Source: Branchiostoma belcheri (Eukaryota; Chordata; Leptocardii; Amphioxiformes; Branchiostomatidae). From it: 64,000 bases of DNA. This document shows positions 31,701 through 40,501 of this stretch, piece after piece (the first letter of the stretch is position 1; each line of letters starts with the position of its first letter). Both the position numbers and the translations under genes were made by a program. Below the pieces are notes generated by a model that saw only the letters and a program-made list of their open reading frames with translations, was not told the origin of the DNA and searched no databases. The DNA lies in the NCBI RefSeq assembly GCF_001625305.1, contig NW_017804254.1:1154781-1218780 (forward strand), in the 5' to 3' direction.

Positions 31701-34447
31701 AAAGCACCTACAATATGCACAACTTCAACTTCGTGATGTCGGCACTGGGACTGATGTACCCGGAGATCACCCGGGAACGACTCAGGACGTACTTCCACAA
31801 CCTCACGCAGCGAGGGGTGCTCGCTTGTAACAAGAAACTGCGTGCAGGTAACTTGGTTAAACTTGGCTAAACTTGGCTAAGCAGGCTAAACTTGCCATTT
31901 TCAATTGGTTAAAAAGTTAGTCAGCAGGGAGAAGGGTCAATCAACACAATCCATGTTCAGATTTCTCTGATGTGCAACACGTAGCCAAAAGTAGCTGTTG
32001 TTGGTTCCCCTCTGCCACACCGATACATGTAATTTTCAGCCCTCATCTTGGAAGGATTTGTCAAATCTAGCTAAAAACTTTATGGTGCAGGGTATTTTGT
32101 GTTCATACCAGGCTAAACATTTATTCAGATAAACTCCACTAAAGAATTTAGCATATATAAAGCCAGGTATTTATTTCTTAATCAGCTTTGTCACAATTGT
32201 GTAATTGGACAGGGAGAACAAGACCAAGCCTTTCTCTAAGGTATGAACGAGGCCTAAAGATTGTAAATCAAATTATAGTTTCATTTTGTAGTGAATTAGA
32301 TCTACAAGTGTTTGTATTTCTTGACAAGCGTCTGGTCCGCTGGCTGGGAAGGTGGCGGTGGTGACAGGTGCGTCCAGCGGTATCGGTGCCAGCACGGCCC
32401 TGTACCTGGCACGTGCAGGTGCGCAGGTGGTGCTGGTGGCACGCCGGGTGGACCGACTGCAGCAGCTGCAGAAGGACGTGGAGGCAGAGGGAGGCATCGC
32501 CATCGTGGCCAAGGCTGACGTGGTCAACAAGAAAGAGGTGGGTCTTGTCGGTCTTTAAAATGACAGCTGTTGTTTTTAAGTGGACATTCTCATCATATTC
32601 ATAGCATGTCTGGTGCCAAAGCAACAATTAATCCTAGGGACCCACTGAATGGTATTTCCTGCATTTTGAGGGGTAAATTTTGCTGTAGATAAGCTTCGTT
32701 TAATGACATCTCTTTCCATAATCTTTATGTGCCAATTTTTGTCCATCAGGTTGGGCAAAATTTTGTTTGTCATGAGCAGCAAAATTCTGTTAAATGATGT
32801 TCAGTGGACGCAGGCTAGACTTGAAACAACTCCTTGGTTAAAGTATAGCTTCCAACTCCTTTGCTAAACTATAAGATTGACCAGTTGTAGTGACAGTACG
32901 TTGATTGTGTCCAGGTGAAGGACATGATGAAGCATGTGGAGACGACCCTAGGTGGTGTGGACGTGCTGGTGAACTGTGCTGGTGTCATGTACTACACCAT
33001 GATGAAGAACATGCAGGAGGAACAGTGGGAGAGACAGGTCGACCTCAACTGTAAGGTAAGAGTATTTCCTATTGCAAACAATGATTATATTTCACTTCAT
33101 ACCACGGTATGGATGAACTATATTGTTTTCTCTCGTGTTTCTTCTTCTTCTTCCTCTCCTCCTGCCAGTAATTGTTGTTCCTTTTACCTTGGTCCCTTAA
33201 CCTTATCCTTGCTAGTTTAACAAATACGAAAATAATTGCTGTCAAATGGTTAACTCAGCTGGGTAAGGTTAACCATTTTTTCCAGGGTAGCTGGGGCACT
33301 GCATGGTGTCATTCAGTAAAATACAAATCAAGTACTAGAGCCACCAAGCTACGTGATCTCCAATGTGATTATGTTCTGTATTATGTTTGTAGGGTGTGCT
33401 GAACTGTATCGGAGCTGTGCTACCAGGCATGGTGGACAAACAGACGGGCCACATCATAAACATGTCCTCTGATGCAGGACGAAGGGTGAGATCTTAACAT
33501 TGTTGTTTGTTTGTTTGTTTGTTTGTTTGTTTCTTTGTTAAGCCATTGCTTATTCATGAAATACCAATTTTTGATGAGGACATAGTCTTGGATAAGAACT
33601 TAGATGGCTGTTACAAGCTAAAACTTTTATCATTATACAGTGTATATGTCATCAGTAACAGAATACTGGTACTGATAACGTATAATGTCAAAATATTTCT
33701 GTGTGCTCCACCAGGGTTTTGCAGGTCTTGCCGTGTACTCAGGCACAAAGTTCTTCATCGAGGGCCTGTCTCAGGGGATGAGACATGAGCTGTCAGGGGC
33801 AGGCATCAGAGTCACGTGTATCCAGCCAGGGGACGTCAAGACTGAACTTCTGGGACATACAACAGACATGGAGGTAATGTGGGGGTGTGTTGATGTCCTC
33901 AGGTGTTTGCAATGTAATTGTTTCACAGTATGTCATTGCATGATATATTGTATGGTTGCAAACTGAGGACATTCTTGTATGGGATAGCCGTGCACGCGTC
34001 CTGCAAAATGCATCTGCATTGTTGTTGAAAAGGCAATATTTTTGTCAATGTCAATGCTTGAAAATTGTGTGGCATTGAAATTGTACAACATCCTACAATG
34101 AATGTGTTTGCGCTGTAAGAAATATATGTGCTACTTCTGGACAATACAATGCAATTGTATAGGTACAAAAAATCTTATGTGATTTTAGTAACTAGAAGAC
34201 TCTTATAATTACACCAACACAGGAACTCATGAGGAATACCAATGATATTAAGAGGGTATTTTGATGTTTCCCCACTTCAGCATCTTGACTTTTTCCTTCT
34301 CAGGCTAAGGAGCAGTTTGATGGCAGCGGACAGTGCACCATCCTAAACCCAGAAGACGTGGCCAACGCCGTGGTGTACGCAGCCAGTCAGCCGCCTCATG
34401 TCGGCGTGAACGAGATTCTCATTGAACCAAGGGAGGCACCAATCTAG
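13776..34447 (+). CDS. Four-domain carboxylate reductase: adenylation, carrier, thioester reductase, SDR (A-T-R1-R2)
   Basis: I place 28 GT-AG exons: 13776-14019, 17355-17471, 20051-20212, 20469-20600, 21815-21977, 22783-22939, 23327-23434, 24267-24485, 24882-25078, 25414-25605, 25883-26029, 26550-26757, 27225-27376, 27822-28027, 28591-28652, 28882-28935, 29133-29218, 29600-29766, 30104-30213, 30734-30850, 31221-31292, 31404-31460, 31678-31847, 32329-32537, 32915-33055, 33393-33485, 33715-33873, 34304-34447. The product is about 1,347 residues. It should activate a carboxylate with ATP, load it on the phosphopantetheine arm, release an aldehyde with NADPH (R1) and reduce that to an alcohol (R2). 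The order equals the fungal ATRR glycine betaine reductase, and differs from Lys2 (A-T-R) and Ebony (A-T). The ATG at 13776 starts just before the A-domain and no signal peptide is seen, so it is probably cytosolic. Exon 20 has one extra T in the run at 30754-30757, shifting the frame inside a conserved motif. Confidence 0.9.
17012..17155. repeat. Snapback MITE in intron 1 of the A-T-R-R gene
   Basis: This is a near-perfect palindrome with arms of about 60 bases. The left arm has TAATCTCCAAGCAGATTCC and GGGGCAAGGCAGTATCAAAT. The right arm has GCCAATTTGATACTGCCTTG and ends GGAGATTAA. The CTCCAAGCAGA end motif and the GGCAGTATCAAATTGGC block also occur at 9825-9860, and the end motif at 7089-7233, giving one family with several copies in this window. 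Confidence 0.8.
17870..18160 (+). repeat. Diverged repeat shared with 23540-23770 (copy 1)
   Basis: The stretch shares CTGTCCTTGGTGCTGAATAG, TTTGTAGGTTTTC and, further on, ATATGACCAGGCACTCATA and CACCAACAGTCATTG with the copy at 23540-23770, in the same order. It lies in intron 2 of the A-T-R-R gene. Class unknown. Confidence 0.5.
18238..18606. repeat. PIF/Harbinger-like MITE
   Basis: This 369-base element has perfect 33-bp terminal inverted repeats beginning GGCCACACCAATTTAATTTC. It is flanked by the direct repeat TTA (18235-18237 and 18607-18609). TWA target duplications and GG-starting ends point to the PIF/Harbinger superfamily. It has no coding capacity and would need a transposase supplied elsewhere. 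Identical arms suggest recent insertion. It sits in intron 2 of the A-T-R-R gene. Confidence 0.8.
20712..20787 (+). repeat. Dispersed repeat with GTTACTCAAGCAACTGG core
   Basis: The core is CATCCAGGTAATGAGATACG followed by TTGTTACTCAAGCAACTGG and a TTTTGAAAACTGTCA end. Related copies are at 25761-25838 (inverted), 50304-50408, 57418-57476 and 59935-60012. Confidence 0.6.
21981..22125 (+). repeat. Local tandem duplication around GTAGCCTGGG
   Basis: Two adjacent blocks beginning GTAGCCTGGGTTTGATCC (about 21984) and GTAGCCTGGGTGCCATCC (about 22053) each continue with TTTGTATACC and a CTCCCATACT-like segment. They sit just after the exon 5 donor of the A-T-R-R gene. An AGCCTGGGTGCC inverted pair also occurs at 40970-41025. 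Confidence 0.45.
23540..23770 (+). repeat. Diverged repeat shared with 17870-18160 (copy 2)
   Basis: Second copy in intron 7 of the same gene. It has GCTGTCCTTGGTGCTGAATAG, TTTGTAGGTTTTCC, TATGACCAGACACTCATACA and GCACCAACAGTTATTG in the same order as copy 1. It is too diverged for a recent duplication; both are probably copies of an old interspersed element. Confidence 0.5.
25496..26029 (+). other. Carrier protein (T/PCP) domain segment, exons 10-11
   Basis: The motif FFDLGGHSLLAARLLSKV straddles the exon 10/11 junction. Its Ser (about residue 566) is the 4'-phosphopantetheine attachment site of peptidyl carrier proteins. The preceding ERALASLWCSIL and following VKDLFQHPTVSSMAQLL are typical flanking helices. 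Activity would need the host's phosphopantetheinyl transferase. Confidence 0.9.
25761..25838 (-). repeat. Dispersed repeat with GTTACTCAAGCAACTGG core (inverted copy)
   Basis: The plus strand reads TCAAAATCTATCCAGTTGCT TGAGTAAC and then CATTATCTGGATG, the reverse complement of the copy at 20712-20787. It lies in the intron before the PCP-completing exon. Confidence 0.55.
27650..27795 (-). repeat. tRNA-derived SINE (minus)
   Basis: Read on the minus strand, a box-B match (GGTTCAATTCCCTGGCAGG) follows a box-A-like TTGTAGTTAGAGTTG. This is the head of a tRNA-derived SINE in the intron just upstream of A-T-R-R exon 14. It ends about 30 bases before the splice acceptor of that exon. Confidence 0.55.
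28079..28156 (+). repeat. Interstitial telomere-type (TTAGGG)n array
   Basis: Ten uninterrupted TTAGGG units run from 28085 to 28144, with degenerate copies at both edges (CTAAGGGTTAGG at the 3' edge). TTAGGG is the chordate telomere repeat. Here it is inside the intron after exon 14 of the A-T-R-R gene, oriented with the G-rich strand on the coding strand. Confidence 0.95.
28277..28408. repeat. GC-rich snapback MITE with ATACAACACGGGG ends
   Basis: This 132-base element has perfect 20-bp terminal inverted repeats (ATACAACACGGGGTATTCCG), and most of the interior also pairs with itself (GCGAGTCGGATCGC against GCGATCCGATTCGC). It is flanked by T/A-rich bases. It lies 120 bases beyond the telomere-type array in the same intron. 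Apparent open frames on both strands are by-products of the palindrome. Confidence 0.8.
29409..29465. repeat. Perfect 57-bp palindrome
   Basis: Two exact 28-base arms (29409-29436 and 29438-29465) flank a single central A. The left arm begins TACCAGAGTTATCAGTC. A one-base loop cannot be a microRNA precursor. A snapback repeat remnant or a repair-generated inverted duplication is more likely. It sits between exons 17 and 18 of the A-T-R-R gene. Confidence 0.85.
32329..34447 (+). other. C-terminal short-chain dehydrogenase (R2) domain segment, exons 24-28
   Basis: This is a classical SDR with all landmarks: TGASSGIG cofactor loop (exon 24), NCAG (exon 25), INMSSDAG with the catalytic Ser (exon 26), YSGTK with the catalytic Tyr and Lys (exon 27) and the IQPGDVKTEL loop. 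The gene ends with PREAPI and TAG at 34445-34447. Similar to YdfG-type SDRs, it would reduce the aldehyde made by R1. The exon 23/24 junction keeps frame (GCA-G joined to CG), so the domain is fused and not a separate gene. Confidence 0.9.
33502..33536 (+). repeat. (GTTT)n microsatellite
   Basis: About eight GTTT units just after exon 26 of the A-T-R-R gene. A related (AAAC)n stretch is at 25277-25302. Confidence 0.85.
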
Positions 34448-37147
34448 ACATTTGGTGTGCTTCAGATTTGATATAATGATCCTACTACTTTGGACTGTCT
34501 TTTATTGATGCGGACAGTCATATACCCGATTTACACGTGGGCAAAACCTGATGAATCAAAAACTGTGTATGCACACAAGCATACAAAAGAATGTATAAAA
34601 ACTATGTAGGTCAAATTTTTCCTGCGTCTAAATCAGCCTGCTTGGAGGTACAACCAAGAATGTGTGTTCAGATCCTACGCCAGCACTCGGGTTAAGGTAT
34701 AGTCGAAAAGTAGGCCAAGTTTACATGAAGGAAAAATGCGTATGTTCTTTTCGTATGCTTGCGTGTGTGAACAGTTTTCAGACCAACAGGTTTTTGCCTG
34801 CATGAAAATTAGGTCATATAGAAAAGGCTATGAGAGACATGCTTCAGGGCAACCACTGTGGTAACTAAGATATAAACAACAAAGAAGAAAAGTTTAAATA
34901 TGTCTCTGCAGTTCATATAGCAGATGGCTTAAAATGATGTCTTTCAAATCTCATTATTGATAGTAAGGATACTGAAAGCATTCCCTGTACAGTCCATATA
35001 CTGGAGAAACATTCAGACAAGCAATTCAGCTTCTCATATACATGATATATGTAGGTTACTAGTAGATGAAATTGCAGACACTTGTTGCCAAATAGAAAGT
35101 GTTCAATGTTGCCAAATGTACACTCAGCAGACATTTTGTTGGCCAATAGAATGATAAAAGAGACTTCTTGTCACCTCAGTTAAAAATGTGGAAAGTGCTA
35201 AATTCAAAATGTTGTCATTATACTTTTGTACTATGCTAAATTATTTACTAATTTAAATTATAATAGTCTTTAATTTCATAGAGAAAGCTCAATAATATTA
35301 TATGTACATCAACAGTACTTGTATGTATTATCAGTAACAAAATACATGTATGTAGGGAAAATGGTCCAGCAATACATAGTGTATGATAGTTATTTGTAAT
35401 GCTGTTTTTGGTTTTTCTTTGAAAGGTTTGTCACATTTGTCTTCGATTTTATTCAAATGATCACTTTTATACTCCAAACCTTGCAAATTGGACACATAGA
35501 CATAGCAATGAGGGGGTGAATTTATAGAATATAAATCAGTCATGTTCTGAACTTTGATGTGGTTAACTACACTTATCAAAATTTTGTGTCATTTATTGTC
35601 ATTAGTTTTAGTGAAGTTAAAGTCCTTCCCACACCACGTAGTGCATAGGGCAGTGCCCATCTCCGGTTCAGTAGCCCATGGGCCACACAATTGACAATGT
35701 GCAATCACTACAGCAGGGGGCTAGTCCACTAGTAGTGGTGTGTGTTTAACTCCCATACTCTTTTCCAAATGCTGAGTGCTAAGCAGAGAAAGCAGTATGT
35801 ACCATTTTTAAAGTCTTTGGTATGACTTGGCTGGGGATTGAACTCACAACCCACCGAATGCAAGGTGAGCACTCTACCCACTTGGCCATTGCACCGGTCT
35901 CATACTTTTATTACTGTAACAATAATTTATTATTGTAATTAATGATGACATTTATTTTAATATTCTGTTGTGATTCTATGCTCATATTCTGCATAAAAGG
36001 AGTTAAAGCTCAAGTACAGTGCACAATGATTATATTCAATATCCATACATGTGTTTTCATCATTTGTCTTCCTTTAGCAGCATATCATATGGGCATCTCA
36101 CAGTTGTAACATAGTCATATCAAAGATTGTTACATGTATCACAGTAACGGTGTAGGTGGGCCTGCCTTGAGGTACTGTACTTCTAGGAGCTAAAAACAAA
36201 GCGCTTTCAGCAAAATAAGTAGATAGAGATCGTATCAATATGATATTTATGCAACAATTGTTATAAAAGGTAATAATTGATATATGACCATCTTTATGCA
36301 GTAGTTAAGAGGCAATGGTGTGGAATGAAAATTTGCAATAAACTTCTAGAATGCAGGTAGATGCAGCCTGAATTACATGTACTAGGAAGGCACAATGACA
36401 TGGTAATAAAATCTTCTACTGATCGATGTTTGCATATTCACTCATTAGTGCATGTATTTAAATCTATGATAACTTTGCAAAACAGGCATTTGGGGCATTT
36501 TGAGACAGAACTGATAGGCGTTTATGACATAACCAATTTTTGGCTTGTTGACCATCATCGGCGCGCGTAGGGCAATTTCTTTTCTTTTTTTTCAAAAATC
36601 AGGCGAAAAAAATTATGTCAAACCTGATGTCATAAATTTTAAAATTACTTGCAGTGGCCTACTTGCATAATTAGGTTCTACGTATATCCGCTGCACTGAT
36701 CAGGGAGAAGCTCATTCCTCACGATGTAGGGACCTTATAGACACTTGTACAAGACGGTCTTAAAACAACAAGGAAAACAAAAGGAACGTACAAGAAATTG
36801 TGCTATAATTCCAGTATTTTTAATGCACATGACACATGCATGTAAACACTGGTTACACATGACACACACGCGATTGGCTTCTATTTCACAAAACACACAT
36901 TTCAGCCATTATCAAAACACTTCCGTCTAGTAATATAAAGCAAGCAATGAATTACTAGTAATTACACTAAAAGACAATTTTCTCACTTGTCCAAGTCCAT
37001 GTCCATGTCTGCAGAGCTGGTTCTCTTGTCTTCTTAAGGCTAGAATGAGGTCTACTGACAGATGTAAAGTCTCGTCTACTACTACACACAGTTCTCTGAA
37101 GCACTCTGGACGCATTGTTTAGTCCTGTATAGTCTCGTTTCTGTAGC
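34448..37147. other. Intergenic region between A-T-R-R and the GPCR
   Basis: The 3' ends of the two convergent genes face each other across 2.7 kb. I see no coding exon. The stretch contains a full SINE (35613-35899), AT-rich sequence and several imperfect short repeats. The 3' untranslated regions of both genes presumably occupy part of it, but the ends cannot be fixed from sequence. Confidence 0.6.
35613..35899 (-). repeat. Full-length tRNA-derived SINE (minus)
   Basis: On the minus strand the head has a perfect box A (TGGCCAAGTGG) and box B (GTTCAATCC) with tRNA-like spacing, followed by about 210 bases of body. Fold and acceptor ends do not fit a working tRNA. The length, around 290 bases, fits a complete SINE. 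Confidence 0.65.
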
Positions 37148-38737
37148 CTAATTATTTTGACCGTTTCTTGGGGCAGGGCCATTCTGTTCTTGTCCTGTTT
37201 GTTCCCGGCCGAATCTTCTCAGACAGTTCACACATCCACGGTAAGGACCAGTGAGTTGTTGCCAGATTGCATTTCTCAAATCAGCCATGCGAATTATGTT
37301 TGCTAATGGATTGAGCGCCGAATTCAACAGCATCAGTAAAATCACCCAATTCGAGAATGTCACAGGTGAGCATACATCTCTGTTTCTGAAGCAGACTCGG
37401 CCAAACGGGAGAGCTGCAAAACCCAACACCCAGAAGACGAACGCTAACGTCACAAGGGTCATCACTGTTCTTGCCTTCCTTGCGCTGGAGTCCAGTTTCT
37501 GCTGATCATGAGCTCGCCGAGCTTTGTCCTGTGCATCGTGGTCTTCGTTCCCCCCTGTCCGGCCCTGGTTCTCTCTAGCCTCCGCCCACCGGGTCCTACG
37601 TACACCTCCTCGGAACTGTCGCAGTCTTGTCTTTTGGCGTCGTTTGATGCGCACGAAAATGCTGATGTTTGTGAACATCAATACAAAACAGAGGAATACA
37701 ATTATGGAAGCTAAGAAAATGGCATAACCCAGGGGGACTACAGCAATGCAGTTTTCTACGGCGATGGAGCGATCATATATACAATTCCAGCCCATAGAAG
37801 ATGAAAAGACACACAGCGTCAGGACGATCCACGAACATACAATTGCTACACAAGCATTCCGCTTGGCCTTAGAAGCATTGTTGTGGAAGAAAATAGGGTG
37901 CCTCACAGCTATGTAACAATCTATAGATAACAAAGATAGAGCTGATGCAGACATCGCCTGCGTAAACAACATGCAAGTGTATAAGTGTAACATGGCAATC
38001 ACTCCGTACTGACTGAGCTGACCGAAAGCAAGACAGAGAAGGAGTACCCCTGGCAGGAGGTCTACAGTCGCGAGATTTGCGATGTACAGATACAAGGCCT
38101 TGTGGAGCTTCCGTGTTCCGATGATGCCGAAAAGGACCGTAACATTGGCTAATATGATGAAGATTCCAATGAGTCCAAAAATGTACACAGACCACCCATT
38201 TCTACTTAACAGCGAGTCATGCGAGGAGCAAGCCTCACTGGCCTGATGGTAGGACATGTTCGTGTTGCGGAGGTGCCAATAGTAACACTGAAGCAGGTTT
38301 TCAAATCGTGGAGGGTCCGAGTTGTCGAACCGTAGAGGGTCCGAGCTGTTGTTGAACCATAGAGGGTCCGAGCTGTTGTCGAACCATAGGTGGTCCGAGT
38401 TGTTGTCGAACCGTAGAGGGTCCGAGTTGTTGTCGAGCCGTAGAGGGTCCGAGTTGTTGTTGAACCATAGAGGGTCCGAGTTGTTGTTGAACCATAGAGG
38501 GTCCGAGTTGTTGTTGAACCATAGAGGGTCCGAGTTGTTGTTGTTGAACCATAGAGGGTCCGAGTTGTTGTTGAACCATAGAGGGTCCGAGTTGTTGTTG
38601 AACCATAGAGGGTCCGAGTTGTTGTTGAACCATAGAGGGATCCGAGTTGTTGTCGAATCGCTGAGAGGGTCCGAGCTATTGTTGAACCATAGAGGGTCCG
38701 AGCCGTTGTTGACAGACCTGTTGTTGTGCATTTTCAC
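37148..38737 (-). CDS. Intronless rhodopsin-class GPCR with minisatellite-encoded N-terminus
   Basis: One exon encodes 529 residues. Residues 1-183 are extracellular, of which about 16-142 are some 14 copies of a nine-residue unit LWFNNNSDP rich in N-x-S glycosylation sites. Seven hydrophobic segments follow: TM1 from about 184, then TM2 with NLATVD, TM3, TM4 ending in GWNC, TM5, TM6 and TM7 with NSALNPLAN. The GWNC after TM4 and the NSALNP in TM7 are typical of the S1P/LPA/cannabinoid/melanocortin group (MECA). Signature residues are altered: the E/DRY motif reads DCY (Cys at about 274), NPxxY reads NPLAN, and a canonical CWxP is absent in TM6. It may be an atypical or weakly coupling receptor. 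The ligand is unknown. No signal peptide is visible before the repeats. Confidence 0.85.
   Translation of the reverse strand: MKMHNNRSVNNGSDPLWFNNSSDPLSDSTTTRIPLWFNNNSDPLWFNNNSDPLWFNNNSDPLWFNNNNSDPLWFNNNSDPLWFNNNSDPLWFNNNSDPLRLDNNSDPLRFDNNSDHLWFDNSSDPLWFNNSSDPLRFDNSDPPRFENLLQCYYWHLRNTNMSYHQASEACSSHDSLLSRNGWSVYIFGLIGIFIILANVTVLFGIIGTRKLHKALYLYIANLATVDLLPGVLLLCLAFGQLSQYGVIAMLHLYTCMLFTQAMSASALSLLSIDCYIAVRHPIFFHNNASKAKRNACVAIVCSWIVLTLCVFSSSMGWNCIYDRSIAVENCIAVVPLGYAIFLASIIVFLCFVLMFTNISIFVRIKRRQKTRLRQFRGGVRRTRWAEARENQGRTGGNEDHDAQDKARRAHDQQKLDSSARKARTVMTLVTLAFVFWVLGFAALPFGRVCFRNRDVCSPVTFSNWVILLMLLNSALNPLANIIRMADLRNAIWQQLTGPYRGCVNCLRRFGREQTGQEQNGPAPRNGQNN
38312..38709. repeat. 27-bp coding minisatellite in the GPCR gene
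   Basis: About 14 tandem units of AGAGGGTCCGAGTTGTTGTT plus GAACCAT on the plus strand. Most are in 27-base steps; one has an extra GTT. Near 38636-38668 a unit has an inserted A and extra bases that restore the frame, so one encoded unit reads out of register (SDSTTTRI). The array reads through in both the gene's frame and the opposite strand. Confidence 0.95.
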
Positions 38738-40501
38738 TAGATTCCGCTGATCAGTCGTTGGTGAGCAAAGTTATAACTGATGGAAGGTCTATTCGTGCTC
38801 TATTCGTCCGAAGCTCCGACTGAACAGATCTCTTTCGAGCATGGTTAAGAGCTACACATTTATAGCTAAGGTACAGCTGTCTTCGTAATCTCAGGCTTTA
38901 TCCAGATTGAGACATTTTCTATCGCCCGTGAGTCGGAGGTAAGTAGATAATGCAGTATGGGCTGCAACAATCAACACAGTTGTTACGATTTTACGATCGT
39001 CGGGACTTATTCGGAATCCTAGCGTGCGTGTAAATCATACAAGGACAGGTGACAGTTAACATGGAATACATTTGAAAAAAGCGACATAATGTACTGCAAA
39101 GTAGATAATGCTATCTTATATTTAATTATGTACAGCTGTCTTTGAAATTGCTGTCTGTCTACGACCTTAATTCCCTAATACTTTCCATGGATTTTAGGGT
39201 GAATGCTAATAACAGCAGGTGGTATATGTGACTGGTGGCGATGCGCAAATGTCTTGAAAGAGGAAATGGAATGCACTTTAAACACAAAAGACGTACATCT
39301 ATACCATTATCTAGTACAGCTTTTTGTAATACATCTTATAACTCTCTGACGCTCTTCCTAACTTCCTTCGAGTAGAAACAGCAGCCGGCCAGTTGGGTTA
39401 GTTCTAAAGTACAACCTCTTTAAATACGTAATCCTAACATATACGGTAATCCAACATACAGCTGCCAATACTCTTTAATGAAGAAATCTAGTATTTTGTA
39501 CGGATTGTGATGCTCGATGTGGAGTGGAGGCACGGTGTACCACGTCGTTATGCAACCAGGGTACATCCATAAAATTCCTTTTCTTGTCTTTTTGGTGGCC
39601 GTCCCTGGTATTCTCTTATTCACAATCCTGAATTCGAATGGCCATTGCAAGATCTGTCGCAATTGGCTTGTGAACTATTATCGGATAAGAGTGAATTACT
39701 GGTCATACAGCGCATTATCAAAAGTATGTTTTTTCGTTTTACTACCCCCAGTTATCAGTGCATAAACATCATATTGTTACGATTTCTATGTACATGTACT
39801 TATTTTGTTGAAATCGCTTTGTTCTTTTCGCGCGGCGGCACCGATTCCACCTAGAAGTACAGTACCTCCAGACAGTGCCTCTTATGATTTCTTATGCCGT
39901 TTCTGTGATAATAATGTTCAATATGACTATAAGATATTTTTTCAAGATCAGAAGACAAGCGATGAAAGCATATGGATGGATGTTGAATATATGATTCATT
40001 TGTAGATAAGCTATAATTAACGGTAATAAGACTGGTAATAAGATAAATGTCATCACTTATGAAGATTGAAGATAATAAAATTGAATTGATAGTATGACAA
40101 TGACCGTACATGACATCACAACACAATGTAGAAATTTTACCAAGTGTAACCAAGGAGCTTTAAGCTTTGATGTAACACTTTGGTGAAGCAAAACTCAGAA
40201 TGTTACCCCCTCTTGCAAGCTCAGTCATGGTATGAAAAGTCATAATTTGCCATAATAATCTAACCTAACGTTACATGTATGAGAAACTGAATTGCCTTGT
40301 TTCTTCAAAATGTGGACTGTTAAGTGGATTTTTTCAGTCAGTATCTTTGCTCTTAAATCAACAAAGACTTGAAAACATTTATCCATCCATAATTTTTATG
40401 CATTTGCGGTGAGCTAGTTTAATTTTGACACACCTACATGACAGCCCGGATGGTATGGCCCGTTTTACAAAGGCTGCTGGGATACCATTTTAGGCCCCAA
40501 G
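38738..40501. other. Intergenic region between divergent GPCR and LDLRAD3-like genes
   Basis: This stretch must hold the promoters of both divergent genes. I see no coding exon with family resemblance and no clear TATA box at a fitting distance. Short open frames near 39.4-40.1 kb have no recognisable motif. Confidence 0.5.

Larger units (their letters stand above)
26550..31847 (+). other. Thioester reductase (R1) domain segment, exons 12-23
   Basis: This is an extended-SDR thioester reductase. The Rossmann motif LLTGATGFLG is in exon 12 (about residue 660). It is followed by VYCLVREL, IVHAAAHVN (exon 16), the catalytic YGQTK (exon 18, about residue 897), YRLGNLSG, NPADFILLTLQAC and MTPVDF/VSETIVMLSQ (exon 20, interrupted by the one-base insertion). 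A Ser/Arg-Pro-rich insertion lies in exon 14. Lys2 and carboxylic acid reductases have the same fold for NADPH-dependent release of carrier-bound acyl groups as aldehydes. Confidence 0.88.

Noticed and set aside
35832-35899. Functional tRNA gene on the minus strand
   Set aside because: Both boxes are good, but the acceptor ends do not pair and a SINE body follows.
38301-38750. Open frames on both strands with QQQLGPSM or LLLNHRGSE repeats
   Set aside because: Other-frame readings of the 27-bp minisatellite; the GPCR frame alone continues into seven transmembrane segments.
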